A DNA stretch of 20,522 bases from Bacteroidales bacterium UBA6346 (GTDB lineage: Bacteria > Bacteroidota > Bacteroidia > Bacteroidales > UBA932): assembly GCA_002438905.1 (NCBI GenBank), contig DJSA01000079.1, forward strand, positions 1-20,522. The letters run 5' to 3'. The notes under the pieces are model-generated. The model made no database searches. It was not told the origin of the DNA and saw only the letters and a program-made list of their open reading frames with translations. This document shows positions 14,129 to 20,522 of the stretch, one piece after another. A program made the translations under genes and the position numbers. Position 1 is the first letter of the stretch. Every line of letters starts with the position of its first letter.

Positions 14129-15691
14129 TCAGGCTGCCGTTTTGTCGCCAACGGGTATTCCCTTGCGGAGCAATGCCCATGCAGAGGCAAGATAGCCGGC
14201 GAGAAGGACGGTGTGAACGCCGAGTTTCCACCAGAGAAGGTGGCGGTCGGTGTCCCAGCCGGCGAAATGGAAGAGCTGCGTGTCGACAAGGGTCGCGAGG
14301 CCGTAGAAGAGTAACATCAGGGTCAGAGTGCCGAGAATGCGGCCCCATCGGTAAGGGATGGGATAGTACTTCTGACCGAGGACAGCGCTGATGATGAACA
14401 TCGTCACATAACTAGCGAGGTGCCCGAAAGCCGCAGCCCAATAGGAATATTTCGGCATGAAGACGAGGTTGACGATGAGCGTGACCAAAAGCCCGGCGGA
14501 AGTAATCCATATCGCCATGTTCGTCTTTCCGGAGAGCTTATACCACATCGACACGTTGAAGAGCATGCCCAAAACCATGTATGAGAGAAGCATTATCGGA
14601 ACAACTCCCACACCGCTGCGAAAATCACGTCCGAGAAGAAGGGAGATGATGTCTATGTAGAATATGACTCCGAGGAACACAAGAGCGCAGAAAGCCGTGA
14701 AAAGCTCCATCACCCTCGCGTAGAGTTCCCTGCTGCCCTTATCCTTGGCACGCTGGAAGAAAAACGGCTCGGCGGCGAAGCGGAACATCTGAATGAAGAG
14801 ATTCATGATGACCGCAAGCTTCACCGCCGCCTGGAATATGCCGAGGCTGGACTGCCACTGCTCCGCATTCGTGTCGAGGAAACGGAAGAGAATGCGGTCG
14901 AGAAAGTCGTTGACTATGCCGGGAAGCGCCGCGACCATCAGCGGAAGCGAATACACCAGCATCTGACGCAGAAGCCTGCCGTCAAAATCGAAGTTGAGCC
15001 GAAGCAAATCCGGGATGAAGAGCAGCCCACAGACAATGCAACTGAGCAGAATGGCGAAAATAACATAACTGAAATCGGGAGTCGGGCTTACGAAATGCAG
15101 CAGCCAGACATCCGAAGGCGTGAGTTGTGAGACCTCGACCCCGAGAGCATCGGCCCGGCGTGTACAAAAAGAGACGAATGGGAAAAACAGGAGTATGTTC
15201 GCACCCGTCTCGATGAAGATCTTCATGGTCTTGAACACTGCGAACTTGACAGCACGGTGTTCCTGCCGAAGTTTTGCGAAGAGTATGGCCGTGATGCTGT
15301 CGAGGGCAAGGATTCCTCCCATATAAATCATGCAGCTGCCATAACCATCATATCCCAAAAGATGGGCCAGGGGTCTGGCGAAGACGACCATCAGGGCAAA
15401 GAACGCGAGACTCACTCCGCTCACCATCGTCAGCGCACTGGAATAGACTCGATTCGGCTGCGCGCCTTCCTTGTTGGCGAAGCGGAAACACCCGGTCTCC
15501 AGCCCCATGACGAGAACCACCTGAAGCACGGCTATGTAGGCCATGAATTCCGTCACGACACCATAGTCCGCGGTCGTAAGCAGTCTCGTGTAGAACGGGA
15601 CAAAAAGGAAATTGATTATACGGGCTAGTATTGTGCTGAGCCCGTAGACGGCGGTCTCTCCCGCTAGTTGTTTCAAAGGATTTTTTGCCAT
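14129..15691 (-). CDS. Polysaccharide biosynthesis / oligosaccharide flippase (MOP superfamily, PST type)
   Basis: About 520 residues with 12-14 hydrophobic helices. It opens with the family pattern LAGETAVYGLSTILARIINF and VPFYTRLLTTADYGV. MOP-superfamily Wzx-like proteins flip lipid-linked sugars across the inner membrane for O-antigen, capsule or exopolysaccharide. The central region (VVPIMLLSYMVLGMLFNVSMWYK) also fits the family. ATG at 15691 is preferred over the GTG three codons upstream. It stands alone, facing away from the isomerase gene, with no glycosyltransferases in the window, so its substrate cannot be named. Stand-alone flippases of this group are common next to housekeeping genes in Bacteroidales. 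Confidence 0.82.
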   Translation of the reverse strand: MAKNPLKQLAGETAVYGLSTILARIINFLFVPFYTRLLTTADYGVVTEFMAYIAVLQVVLVMGLETGCFRFANKEGAQPNRVYSSALTMVSGVSLAFFALMVVFARPLAHLLGYDGYGSCMIYMGGILALDSITAILFAKLRQEHRAVKFAVFKTMKIFIETGANILLFFPFVSFCTRRADALGVEVSQLTPSDVWLLHFVSPTPDFSYVIFAILLSCIVCGLLFIPDLLRLNFDFDGRLLRQMLVYSLPLMVAALPGIVNDFLDRILFRFLDTNAEQWQSSLGIFQAAVKLAVIMNLFIQMFRFAAEPFFFQRAKDKGSRELYARVMELFTAFCALVFLGVIFYIDIISLLLGRDFRSGVGVVPIMLLSYMVLGMLFNVSMWYKLSGKTNMAIWITSAGLLVTLIVNLVFMPKYSYWAAAFGHLASYVTMFIISAVLGQKYYPIPYRWGRILGTLTLMLLFYGLATLVDTQLFHFAGWDTDRHLLWWKLGVHTVLLAGYLASAWALLRKGIPVGDKTAA

Positions 15692-15754
15692 TCTGGTCAC
15701 TAAAAATATGACACCGCCCCGATGTCCGCAGGCGCGGTATATGGAATCAGGTCA

Positions 15755-15762
15755 CAAAATTA
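15755..15762 (-). promoter_or_regulatory. Probable -7 element for the flippase gene
   Basis: Read on the minus strand this is TAATTTTG, matching TAnnTTTG, about 63 bases before the ATG at 15691. The -33 region is not clear. Confidence 0.45.
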
Positions 15763-15816
15763 ATCATTTTTACATAATTTTAATGACCCGCCGCTTGCGG
15801 GGACGTCCGTTTTTTA

Positions 15817-15825
15817 TAACTTTGC
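15817..15825 (+). promoter_or_regulatory. Probable -7 element for the PPIase operon
   Basis: TAACTTTGC is an exact match to the Bacteroidetes -7 consensus. CTTG at 15794-15797 lies 19 bases upstream, at the spacing expected for the -33 TTTG. The leader then contains a perfect 6-bp hairpin (CGGAGG 15837-15842 with CCTCCG 15849-15854) before the ATG at 15874. Confidence 0.6.
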
Positions 15826-15873
15826 ACGTCAAAATCCGGAGGAGAGTCCCTCCGAACAATCAGAAAGCCATAT

Positions 15874-16605
15874 ATGAGAAAAACAGGGATCATCTTAGCG
15901 GCAGCCATAACTATATGCTTATGTGCTGCCTCCTGCGGCAATCATAAGCGCGGGAAGACGGTTGCAGACGAACAAAAAGACAGTATAATTATGGTACAAA
16001 ACAGCGAACCGGAGTTTGACATCATCACGACGGAGGGAACAATCCGAGTGAAACTCTACAGCAAAACCCCGAAACACAGGGACAATTTCTGCAAACTCGT
16101 AGCCGAGCATTACTACGACAGCCTGCTTTTCCACCGCGTAATCAACGGATTCATGATCCAGACTGGTGACCCATATACACGAGACAGCTCAAAGGTCGAA
16201 CTCTACGGACAGGGCGGGCCGGACTACACCATCCCCGCAGAGTTCGTCAGCGAATATTACCACAAGAAAGGAGCCCTCGCTGCAGCACGTCGCGGTGACA
16301 TCGCAAATCCGCGCAAGTCTTCAAGCGGCTCACAGTTCTACATCGTCCAGGACGAGATGAACTGCATCCACCTTGACGGTCAATACACGGTGTTCGGGGA
16401 AACTGTTGACGGTCTCGATGTCATCGACAAGATTGCCTCCGCACCGACCGACAGACGTGATAGACCGATCAAAGACATTCGGATCATCACGATAAAGCCT
16501 GTTGAAGTCCAGACAAAGACAATTTCCGACAGCACGGATGTACAGGGCAGCGATAGCCTCACAACGGCTGAGAGTCTCGGCAACGAAAAGAAAGTCAAGG
16601 AATAA
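15874..16605 (+). CDS. Cyclophilin-type peptidyl-prolyl cis-trans isomerase lipoprotein
   Basis: 243 residues. A lipoprotein-type signal ends CAASC (Cys21), so the enzyme is probably anchored in the periplasm or outer membrane. The cyclophilin domain spans about 47-205: FDIITTEGTIRVKLY, FHRVINGFMIQTGDP (catalytic Arg88), the GSQFYI strand (Gln155), and LDGQYTVFGETVDGLDVID. The binding-pocket Trp of eukaryotic cyclophilins is replaced, as usual in bacterial forms. A charged Ser/Thr/Glu/Lys tail of about 35 residues follows the domain. It catalyses proline isomerisation in folding exported proteins. A HAD gene follows after 16 bases, so the two are probably co-transcribed. Confidence 0.93.
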   Translation: MRKTGIILAAAITICLCAASCGNHKRGKTVADEQKDSIIMVQNSEPEFDIITTEGTIRVKLYSKTPKHRDNFCKLVAEHYYDSLLFHRVINGFMIQTGDPYTRDSSKVELYGQGGPDYTIPAEFVSEYYHKKGALAAARRGDIANPRKSSSGSQFYIVQDEMNCIHLDGQYTVFGETVDGLDVIDKIASAPTDRRDRPIKDIRIITIKPVEVQTKTISDSTDVQGSDSLTTAESLGNEKKVKE

Positions 16606-16621
16606 GCGCGGAGGGAATAGC

Positions 16622-17314
16622 ATGACAAAGAAAATAATCTTTTTCGACGCTGACGACACGCTCTGGGAAAACGAGGGCTATTTCAGAAACGCTGAGAAGG
16701 AATTTGCGGCACTGCTTCACCACGAGGCGGATGCGGCTTCCGTACAGCAGCTTCTTTGGACGAGGCAGGAAGGGAACATACCGATTTTCGGCTACGGCTC
16801 CAAAACATATATGCTGGGAATGCTTGACACGGCCATCGAACTTTGCAGAGGAAACCTCAGCGAGGAAATCTATTTCGGAATAAAGCGGATCATCACGGAT
16901 CTGGCATATCACAGGTTTGAAATGATCGACGGCGTGGAAAAAGTGCTCGGGCAAATCCGCGACATGGGATACGAACTCGCTGTTGCGACAAAGGGAGACC
17001 TGACTGAGCAGCTAAGCAAATATAGGAAAAGCGGCCTGTCAAGATTCTTCCACCATATAGAGGTACTTGAAAACAAGGATAGGCAAAACTACCTTGAACT
17101 CTGCCAGAAATTCGACATAAGTCCCGAAGAACTCATTATGGTCGGCAACTCGGTGAAGTCCGACATCGTCCCGGTGATTGAAATCGGGGGCCGTGCGATA
17201 CATGTCCCGCACGAAATGGTTTGGGCGCACGAACTCGCGGAGATGCCAATCTCGGACAGAGTATTTGAAGTCGAATCTATCCATGACGTGCCTGAGATCC
17301 TCAAACTTTTCTAA
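16622..17314 (+). CDS. HAD superfamily class I hydrolase
   Basis: 230 residues from ATG 16622, which is preceded by GGAGGG at 16610-16615; longer in-frame starts would overlap the isomerase gene. HAD motifs: DADDT (9-13, nucleophile Asp9 and acid/base Asp11), VATKGD with Thr123, Lys152, and MVGNSVKSDI (174-182), where the usual GDxxxxD is GNxxxxD, a known variant. A helical cap lies between motifs I and II, as in subfamily IA phosphatases (phosphoglycolate phosphatase / YjjG type). The substrate, probably a small phosphorylated metabolite, cannot be named. Co-transcription with the isomerase does not clearly suggest a joint function. Confidence 0.85.
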   Translation: MTKKIIFFDADDTLWENEGYFRNAEKEFAALLHHEADAASVQQLLWTRQEGNIPIFGYGSKTYMLGMLDTAIELCRGNLSEEIYFGIKRIITDLAYHRFEMIDGVEKVLGQIRDMGYELAVATKGDLTEQLSKYRKSGLSRFFHHIEVLENKDRQNYLELCQKFDISPEELIMVGNSVKSDIVPVIEIGGRAIHVPHEMVWAHELAEMPISDRVFEVESIHDVPEILKLF

Positions 17315-17351
17315 GGAAGCGTCAACCAATTTTGATGTATCAATAGCAACG

Positions 17352-17383
17352 TTCAAAAGTTTAAAAAAAATCGATTTTTTGAA
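17352..17383. promoter_or_regulatory. A/T-rich palindrome upstream of the sigma-54 promoter
   Basis: AAAAAATCGATTTTTT (17365-17380) is a perfect 16-bp palindrome, nested in an outer inverted repeat TTCAAAA (17352-17358) / TTTTGAA (17377-17383). It is centred roughly 64 bases before the predicted sigma-54 start. It could be an activator or bending site, or a weak terminator for the HAD gene. Confidence 0.35.
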
Positions 17384-17409
17384 ATAACATGAACCATTAT
17401 GAACAAGTT

Positions 17410-17425
17410 TGGCACAGACATTGCA
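17410..17425 (+). promoter_or_regulatory. Sigma-54 (RpoN) promoter, -24/-12
   Basis: TGGCAC (17410-17415), five bases, then TTGCA (17421-17425) matches the sigma-54 consensus TGGCACG-N4-TTGCW with exact spacing. A start of transcription is expected about 12 bases further, near 17436. No coding start follows closely; the next structured element is the terminator at 17477. Confidence 0.6.
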
Positions 17426-17435
17426 AAGTCTTTCG

Positions 17436-17515
17436 CCCGAATAGTTTTTTCATAGGTTAAGTTTTAGGTTAGAATTGTACGGCTCCCGGTGTGAATCAGG
17501 AGCCGTACGCTTTTT
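17436..17515 (+). ncRNA. Candidate sigma-54-dependent small RNA, about 80 nt
   Basis: The predicted transcript runs from about 17436 to the T-tract at 17515. It has a U-rich 5' part, two AGGTTA units 12 bases apart (17454-17459 and 17466-17471), and a 3' 10-bp perfect stem terminator. No start codon with a plausible short peptide stands out. This is inferred from a promoter and a terminator only. The terminator could instead simply end the HAD transcript. Confidence 0.4.
17477..17515 (+). terminator. Strong intrinsic terminator
   Basis: GTACGGCTCC (17477-17486) pairs perfectly with GGAGCCGTAC (17499-17508) around a 12-base loop, followed by GC and TTTTT (17511-17515). It lies 162 bases past the HAD stop, so it serves either that transcript or the small RNA candidate. 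It also rules out the long upstream start of the next gene at 17475. Confidence 0.85.
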
Positions 17516-17550
17516 ATGCCAGTTCGATTCCATATTAATTCTATATGTCT

Positions 17551-17559
17551 TATCTTTGC
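17551..17559 (+). promoter_or_regulatory. Probable -7 element for the NagD-like gene
   Basis: TATCTTTGC is an exact match to TAnnTTTGC. It predicts transcription from about 17566, leaving ATG at 17580 (only about 14 nt of leader) or 17613 as possible starts. Confidence 0.6.
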
Positions 17560-17612
17560 ATCCGGGCAACCGTGCGGCGATGACCGTAGGGCCTGCGATA
17601 TTTGACAGAATC

Positions 17613-18557
17613 ATGACAGAATATTTGCACAAAGACACAGGACATCTATCAGAGGAGGACAGGGCGAAGCTCCGGAAGGTGAGGCACATCGCCTTCGACA
17701 TGGACGGGACAATATATATGGGCTCTACTCTTTTTCCCTACACCATTGACACGCTCCGGAGGCTGAGGGAAAACGGCATAGGCTACTCTTTCCTCACGAA
17801 CAACCCGACCAAATCAGTCGCCGACTATGTAGCCAAACTTGAGGGGATGGGAATCGAGACGAGCGAAGACAATGTCTACACAACCTCGCTTGCCGCAATC
17901 GACTATCTGAAGGCACATTACCCAATGGTGCACAGATTGTTTCTCCTCGGGACTCCAAGCATGGTGTCACAGTTTGAGAAGGCCGGTTTCGAAGCCTGCA
18001 CCGACTCCTCCGATGACCGTCCAGACGCGCTTGTGGTTGCCTTTGACCCGACTCTGGAATACTCGCGTTTATGCCGCGCCGCGTGGTGGGCATCACAGGG
18101 ACTCCCCTACATCGCCACAAATCCCGACCGCGTCTGCCCGACCGACAAACCGACCGTGCTCGTAGACTGCGGCTCTCTCTGCGCCTGCATAGAGCACGCG
18201 ACCGGACGCCGCCCGGACATCACCCTCGGCAAGCCTGACCCGAATATGCTCACGGGAATAATGAAAAGGCACAACCTCAGGCCCGATGAAATTGTGATGA
18301 CCGGTGATCGTATTTACACCGACACCGCAATGGCCTACAACGCCGGAGCCGTAGGGGTCCTCGTCCTCTCTGGCGAGACCACGCTCGAAACCGCCCGCAA
18401 GGTCGCAGCCGACGAGGCAGCCTGCCTCTGCGCGGTGAAAGGTTCCGCCGACAAAACCACAGCCGGCCGTGCGCCCGCACCCGAGTTCCACGCCCCCGAT
18501 TTCGTAGTCCCCGACATCAGCGTCCTCTGCGACCTGCTCGTCGCCAATCGTTTGTAA
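17613..18557 (+). CDS. NagD-like HAD-IIA family phosphatase
   Basis: 314 residues from ATG 17613; an in-frame ATG at 17580 would add 11 residues with no family match. Motifs of the p-nitrophenylphosphatase/NagD family appear in order: AFDMDGTIYMG (27-37, Asp29 and Asp31), FLTNNPTKS (60-68), a C2-type cap (about 85-200), ITLGKPDP (203-210, Lys207), and MTGDRIYTDTAMAYNAG (229-245). Family members dephosphorylate nucleotide or sugar monophosphates. Near the C-terminus a segment of about 27 residues (266-292, AADEAACLCAV through TTAGRAPAPE) looks like an insertion between the last core strand and the final helix. Substrate unknown. It has its own promoter, separate from the preceding HAD gene. 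Confidence 0.88.
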   Translation: MTEYLHKDTGHLSEEDRAKLRKVRHIAFDMDGTIYMGSTLFPYTIDTLRRLRENGIGYSFLTNNPTKSVADYVAKLEGMGIETSEDNVYTTSLAAIDYLKAHYPMVHRLFLLGTPSMVSQFEKAGFEACTDSSDDRPDALVVAFDPTLEYSRLCRAAWWASQGLPYIATNPDRVCPTDKPTVLVDCGSLCACIEHATGRRPDITLGKPDPNMLTGIMKRHNLRPDEIVMTGDRIYTDTAMAYNAGAVGVLVLSGETTLETARKVAADEAACLCAVKGSADKTTAGRAPAPEFHAPDFVVPDISVLCDLLVANRL

Positions 18558-18669
18558 TTATTCGGAGATTATAGCGCCCACTGAAACATATTACTGCCCA
18601 TTCCTATAAAAATAGCTGCTACGAAGTACAATTTTTAGATAAAAGCCGCTGTTTTATAAACTATTTATT

Positions 18670-18678
18670 TATCTTTGC
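18670..18678 (+). promoter_or_regulatory. Probable -7 element for the porin gene
   Basis: TATCTTTGC is an exact match to the Bacteroidetes -7 consensus, 116 bases before the ATG at 18795, predicting a leader of about 105-110 nt. The stretch 18558-18669 before it shows nothing else I can name. Confidence 0.6.
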
Positions 18679-18685
18679 GCCCGCA

Positions 18686-18794
18686 AAAGTGTGGGTGAGG
18701 TCGGAGGGACCGGCCAAAAGCCTTCCTTGCATCAACGATTGCGGCAATTAGGCAGCCACATCGTATGTTTAATTAAAATTTCTTTTTATGAGAA
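18686..18794 (+). promoter_or_regulatory. Structured 5' leader of the porin gene
   Basis: The leader has several possible short hairpins: GGTC-GGAGG-GACC (18699-18711), the alternative pairing GGAGGG with CCTTCC around GGC-CAAAA-GCC, and ATTG-CGG-CAAT. An A/T-rich stretch without structure precedes the ATG. The mutually exclusive pairings could allow regulation. It matches no riboswitch class I recognise. Confidence 0.3.
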
Positions 18795-19970
18795 ATGAGA
18801 AGACTCATAGTTTTAATTACTGCCGCTACACTATGTGGGTTGGCTGCCTCCGCTCAAGAGGTTAGCTCCGAAAAAGGCACATTGGAGGTCAATGCGACCA
18901 CCAGATTTGACGCGAATCCTTATTTTCCCCTCCAGAAGGGCGCGGGAGAATTCGATTTCAGCTTCAGCAACACATCAATCTACACATTCATTGACGGTGA
19001 ATTCGGAAAAGGCTTTTCCTACTCCATCTCCAACCATTGGCTGGGCGTGGATTGGAGTCTGCTGTCTCCGGATGACAAGTTGACACCGCTCTACAAAAAC
19101 TCCTTCCACAGCGATGAGAGCACGTGGCTCGACTGGGCGACTCTGACCTACACGCTCGAAACGGAGAACGCTGGAGCGTGGGATTTCACCGTTGGAAAGG
19201 ACGTCATGGCATACGCGCTCACCGAATATGACGCGAATGACGTTGACTGCCATTTCGACCTTTCATCAAAATTCTGGAACGAAAACTCCGCCTATCAGTG
19301 GGGAGCGTCAATCGGCTGGGCAGCGCCTAACGAATGCAGCAGCCTCAAGCTTCAGGTGACGTCGTCCCCCTACTCAGTGCACCCTTTCCAAGACGGAAAG
19401 TTCTCGGCGATGCTGAAATATACTGAAGAGAGGGAGTGGTGGACCGGAATGTTCTCTGTCGGCGCGACCGGCTGCTACGAAAGTTATCACGGCTATGACT
19501 TCGACATTGAGGAAGAGTCCGAGGCGCCGTTCTCCGGCAAATGGTGGAACAGTTTCGCGACTGGACATTCATTCACAGCAGGCGATGTGACCATTTCTCT
19601 TGACGGTATGGTCCGCAGTCGCGGATGGGACAACCCTATGCTCTGCTATCTTGCCAATGCAAAGGTTGAATATTACCACGAAGACGCGCAGGTGAGCGTC
19701 TTCGCCAAGGGAGGCATCGACAACTACTATTCACTCAACGGCCCTATCGCCGCAAAAAACAAGAAGGGCTGGACAATGGGATTCGTCGGGCTTGGCGTTC
19801 ATTGGTATCCGATCAGGGACACACAGGATTTGAGGGTACATGCAGTGATTGCCAACGCCAACCATTTCGGTGCGCTCGATGAGTTCGACGAGGTGATGAG
19901 TTTTGACGAGCTCTCGCTCAACGTCGGCGTGACCTACAACCTTGCGCTGAGCCGTTTCTGGCAGAAATAA
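18795..19970 (+). CDS. Putative outer-membrane porin (beta-barrel)
   Basis: 391 residues. The signal peptide is MRRLIVLITAATLCGLAASA, with cleavage before QEVSS. The mature part is rich in aromatic residues in alternating strands (FSYSISNHWLGVDWSLL, WLDWATLTYTLETEN, WDFTVGKDVMAYALTEYD, AYQWGASIGWAAP, VSVFAKGGIDNYY, MGFVGLGVHWYPI), with a final strand LSLNVGVTYNLALSRF. This fits the putative porin families of Bacteroidetes (phosphate-selective porin-like), though I see no diagnostic motif. It is followed by a terminator and then potA, so it may serve as an outer-membrane channel near a polyamine importer; that link is only positional. A nearby in-frame alternative start is not seen. Confidence 0.75.
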   Translation: MRRLIVLITAATLCGLAASAQEVSSEKGTLEVNATTRFDANPYFPLQKGAGEFDFSFSNTSIYTFIDGEFGKGFSYSISNHWLGVDWSLLSPDDKLTPLYKNSFHSDESTWLDWATLTYTLETENAGAWDFTVGKDVMAYALTEYDANDVDCHFDLSSKFWNENSAYQWGASIGWAAPNECSSLKLQVTSSPYSVHPFQDGKFSAMLKYTEEREWWTGMFSVGATGCYESYHGYDFDIEEESEAPFSGKWWNSFATGHSFTAGDVTISLDGMVRSRGWDNPMLCYLANAKVEYYHEDAQVSVFAKGGIDNYYSLNGPIAAKNKKGWTMGFVGLGVHWYPIRDTQDLRVHAVIANANHFGALDEFDEVMSFDELSLNVGVTYNLALSRFWQK

Positions 19971-19979
19971 TTCAGTAGA

Positions 19980-20008
19980 GGAGCCGAGCCTAAGCGGCTC
20001 CCGTTTTT
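19980..20008 (+). terminator. Intrinsic terminator or attenuator between porin and potA
   Basis: GGAGCCG (19980-19986) pairs perfectly with CGGCTCC (19995-20001) around an 8-base loop, followed by CGTTTTT. It starts 9 bases after the porin stop and ends only 18 bases before the potA ATG. Confidence 0.8.
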
Positions 20009-20026
20009 CCAATCTATTGACACATA

Positions 20027-20522
20027 ATGGCAAACGACATTATAATTGACATCGAGCACATCTCGAAATCATTCGATGGTGTGCAGGTTCTCAAGAACAT
20101 CAACCTCAAAATCAGAAAGGGAGAGTTCGTGACGCTTCTCGGACCGTCCGGCTGTGGAAAGACAACGATGCTCCGTATGCTTGCGGGATTCACCCAGCCT
20201 GACGAGGGACGCATTCTGATGGAGGGTCAGGACATTACAGAGATTCCGCCTCACCACCGCCAGCTAAATACCGTGTTCCAGAAATATGCGCTCTTTCCAC
20301 ACCTTGACGTCTACGACAACATAGCCTTCGGACTCAAGCTCCAGAAAGTGCCGACTGACGAAATTGACAGGCGAGTGCGTAAGGTTCTGAAGATGGTCTC
20401 AATGACTGATTACGAGGAGCGTGACGTGGATTCGCTCTCAGGCGGGCAGCAGCAGAGAGTGGCAATCGCGAGGGCAATAGTGAACCAGCCTAAGGTTCTA
20501 CTGCTCGACGAGCCTCTCGCCG
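20027..20522 (+). CDS. potA: Spermidine/putrescine ABC transporter ATP-binding protein, 5' part
   Basis: The first 165 codons are in the window; the gene runs off the right edge. Translation from ATG 20027 starts MANDIIIDIEHISKSFDGVQ. It shows Walker A GPSGCGKTT (residues 39-47), Q-loop VFQKYALFPHLDVYDNIAFG, signature LSGGQQQRVAIARA and Walker B VLLLDEPLA. The Q-loop and D-loop surroundings are those of PotA/MalK-type importers, and FPHLDVYDNIAFGLK is close to PotA. The PotABCD complex imports polyamines using ATP hydrolysed by PotA at the inner membrane. The specific PotA call relies on overall similarity; the C-terminal regulatory domain is outside the window. potB, potC and potD would be expected downstream. 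Confidence 0.85.
   Translation, partial: MANDIIIDIEHISKSFDGVQVLKNINLKIRKGEFVTLLGPSGCGKTTMLRMLAGFTQPDEGRILMEGQDITEIPPHHRQLNTVFQKYALFPHLDVYDNIAFGLKLQKVPTDEIDRRVRKVLKMVSMTDYEERDVDSLSGGQQQRVAIARAIVNQPKVLLLDEPLA

Noticed and set aside
16502..16621. Earlier starts for the HAD gene inside the isomerase gene
   Set aside because: They would add 40 Arg/Lys-rich residues read out of frame from the isomerase gene; ATG 16622 has GGAGGG in front and begins right at the HAD motif.
17475..17612. Longer reading frame giving the NagD-like protein about 46 extra N-terminal residues
   Set aside because: The extension overlaps the perfect terminator stem (17477-17515) and the -7 element at 17551-17559, and its residues match nothing in the family. 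ATG 17613 is used.
1..20522. Mobile elements, integrases, transposases or tRNA genes
   Set aside because: I saw no transposase or integrase motifs, no tRNA-like folds and no terminal inverted repeats; the duplications in the fimbrial locus are explained by homologous exchange.

Overview
The window looks like a piece of a Bacteroidales chromosome, probably from an animal-gut or oral lineage. Several genes are preceded by the Bacteroidetes -7 element TAnnTTTGC (TAACTTTGC or TATCTTTGC), most starts lack a Shine-Dalgarno sequence, and the gene families (fimbrillins, FimB/Mfa2-type anchor, membrane-bound AraC-like regulator, GLUG-repeat surface proteins) are typical of that order. The genus cannot be fixed from the sequence alone.

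Region 1 (1-11175) is a surface-fimbria locus. It starts with a seven-helix membrane protein carrying a C-terminal AraC-like helix-turn-helix (16-1191). A likely operon follows, with a promoter near 1336 and a hairpin terminator near 11145. It encodes an outer-membrane barrel protein with a cysteine-rich tail (1387-2334), a FimB/Mfa2-like lipoprotein anchor (2361-3248), and six fimbrillin-family lipoproteins (3279-11081). Two of the six (5170-7059 and 7061-9073) carry a C-terminal GLUG-repeat module. The six are mosaic paralogues: signal peptides, fimbrillin domains and GLUG modules are shared in different combinations. The junctions at 7045-7141 and 9041-9137 are direct repeats 1,996 bp apart, which points to tandem duplication. 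All six have a Thr-Lys or Thr-Arg shortly after the lipobox, the place where type V pilins are cut by an Arg/Lys protease before polymerisation.

Region 2 (11317-13662) holds two reductases likely to act on steroids or bile acids. One is a membrane protein very like animal steroid 5-alpha-reductases. The other is an Old Yellow Enzyme-type flavin reductase of the group that includes bile-acid and steroid 4-ene reductases. Together they resemble the 5AR/5BR pair described in isoallolithocholate-producing Bacteroidales. Three perfect copies of a 14-bp repeat lie directly before the second start codon.

Region 3 (13682-15873) has the RNase P RNA gene, a two-way terminator, and a polysaccharide/lipid-linked oligosaccharide flippase on the minus strand. 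Region 4 (15874-18557) has a cyclophilin-type peptidyl-prolyl isomerase lipoprotein, a class I HAD phosphatase, and a NagD-like HAD phosphatase. Between the two HAD genes is a textbook sigma-54 promoter followed about 80 nt later by a strong intrinsic terminator, which suggests a small RNA. Region 5 (18670-20522) has a putative porin behind a structured leader, a terminator, and the first 165 codons of a PotA-like spermidine/putrescine ABC transporter ATPase, cut by the window edge.

The observations most worth a second look are the 5-alpha-reductase/OYE pair, the sigma-54 small-RNA candidate, and the module-shuffled fimbrillin array.
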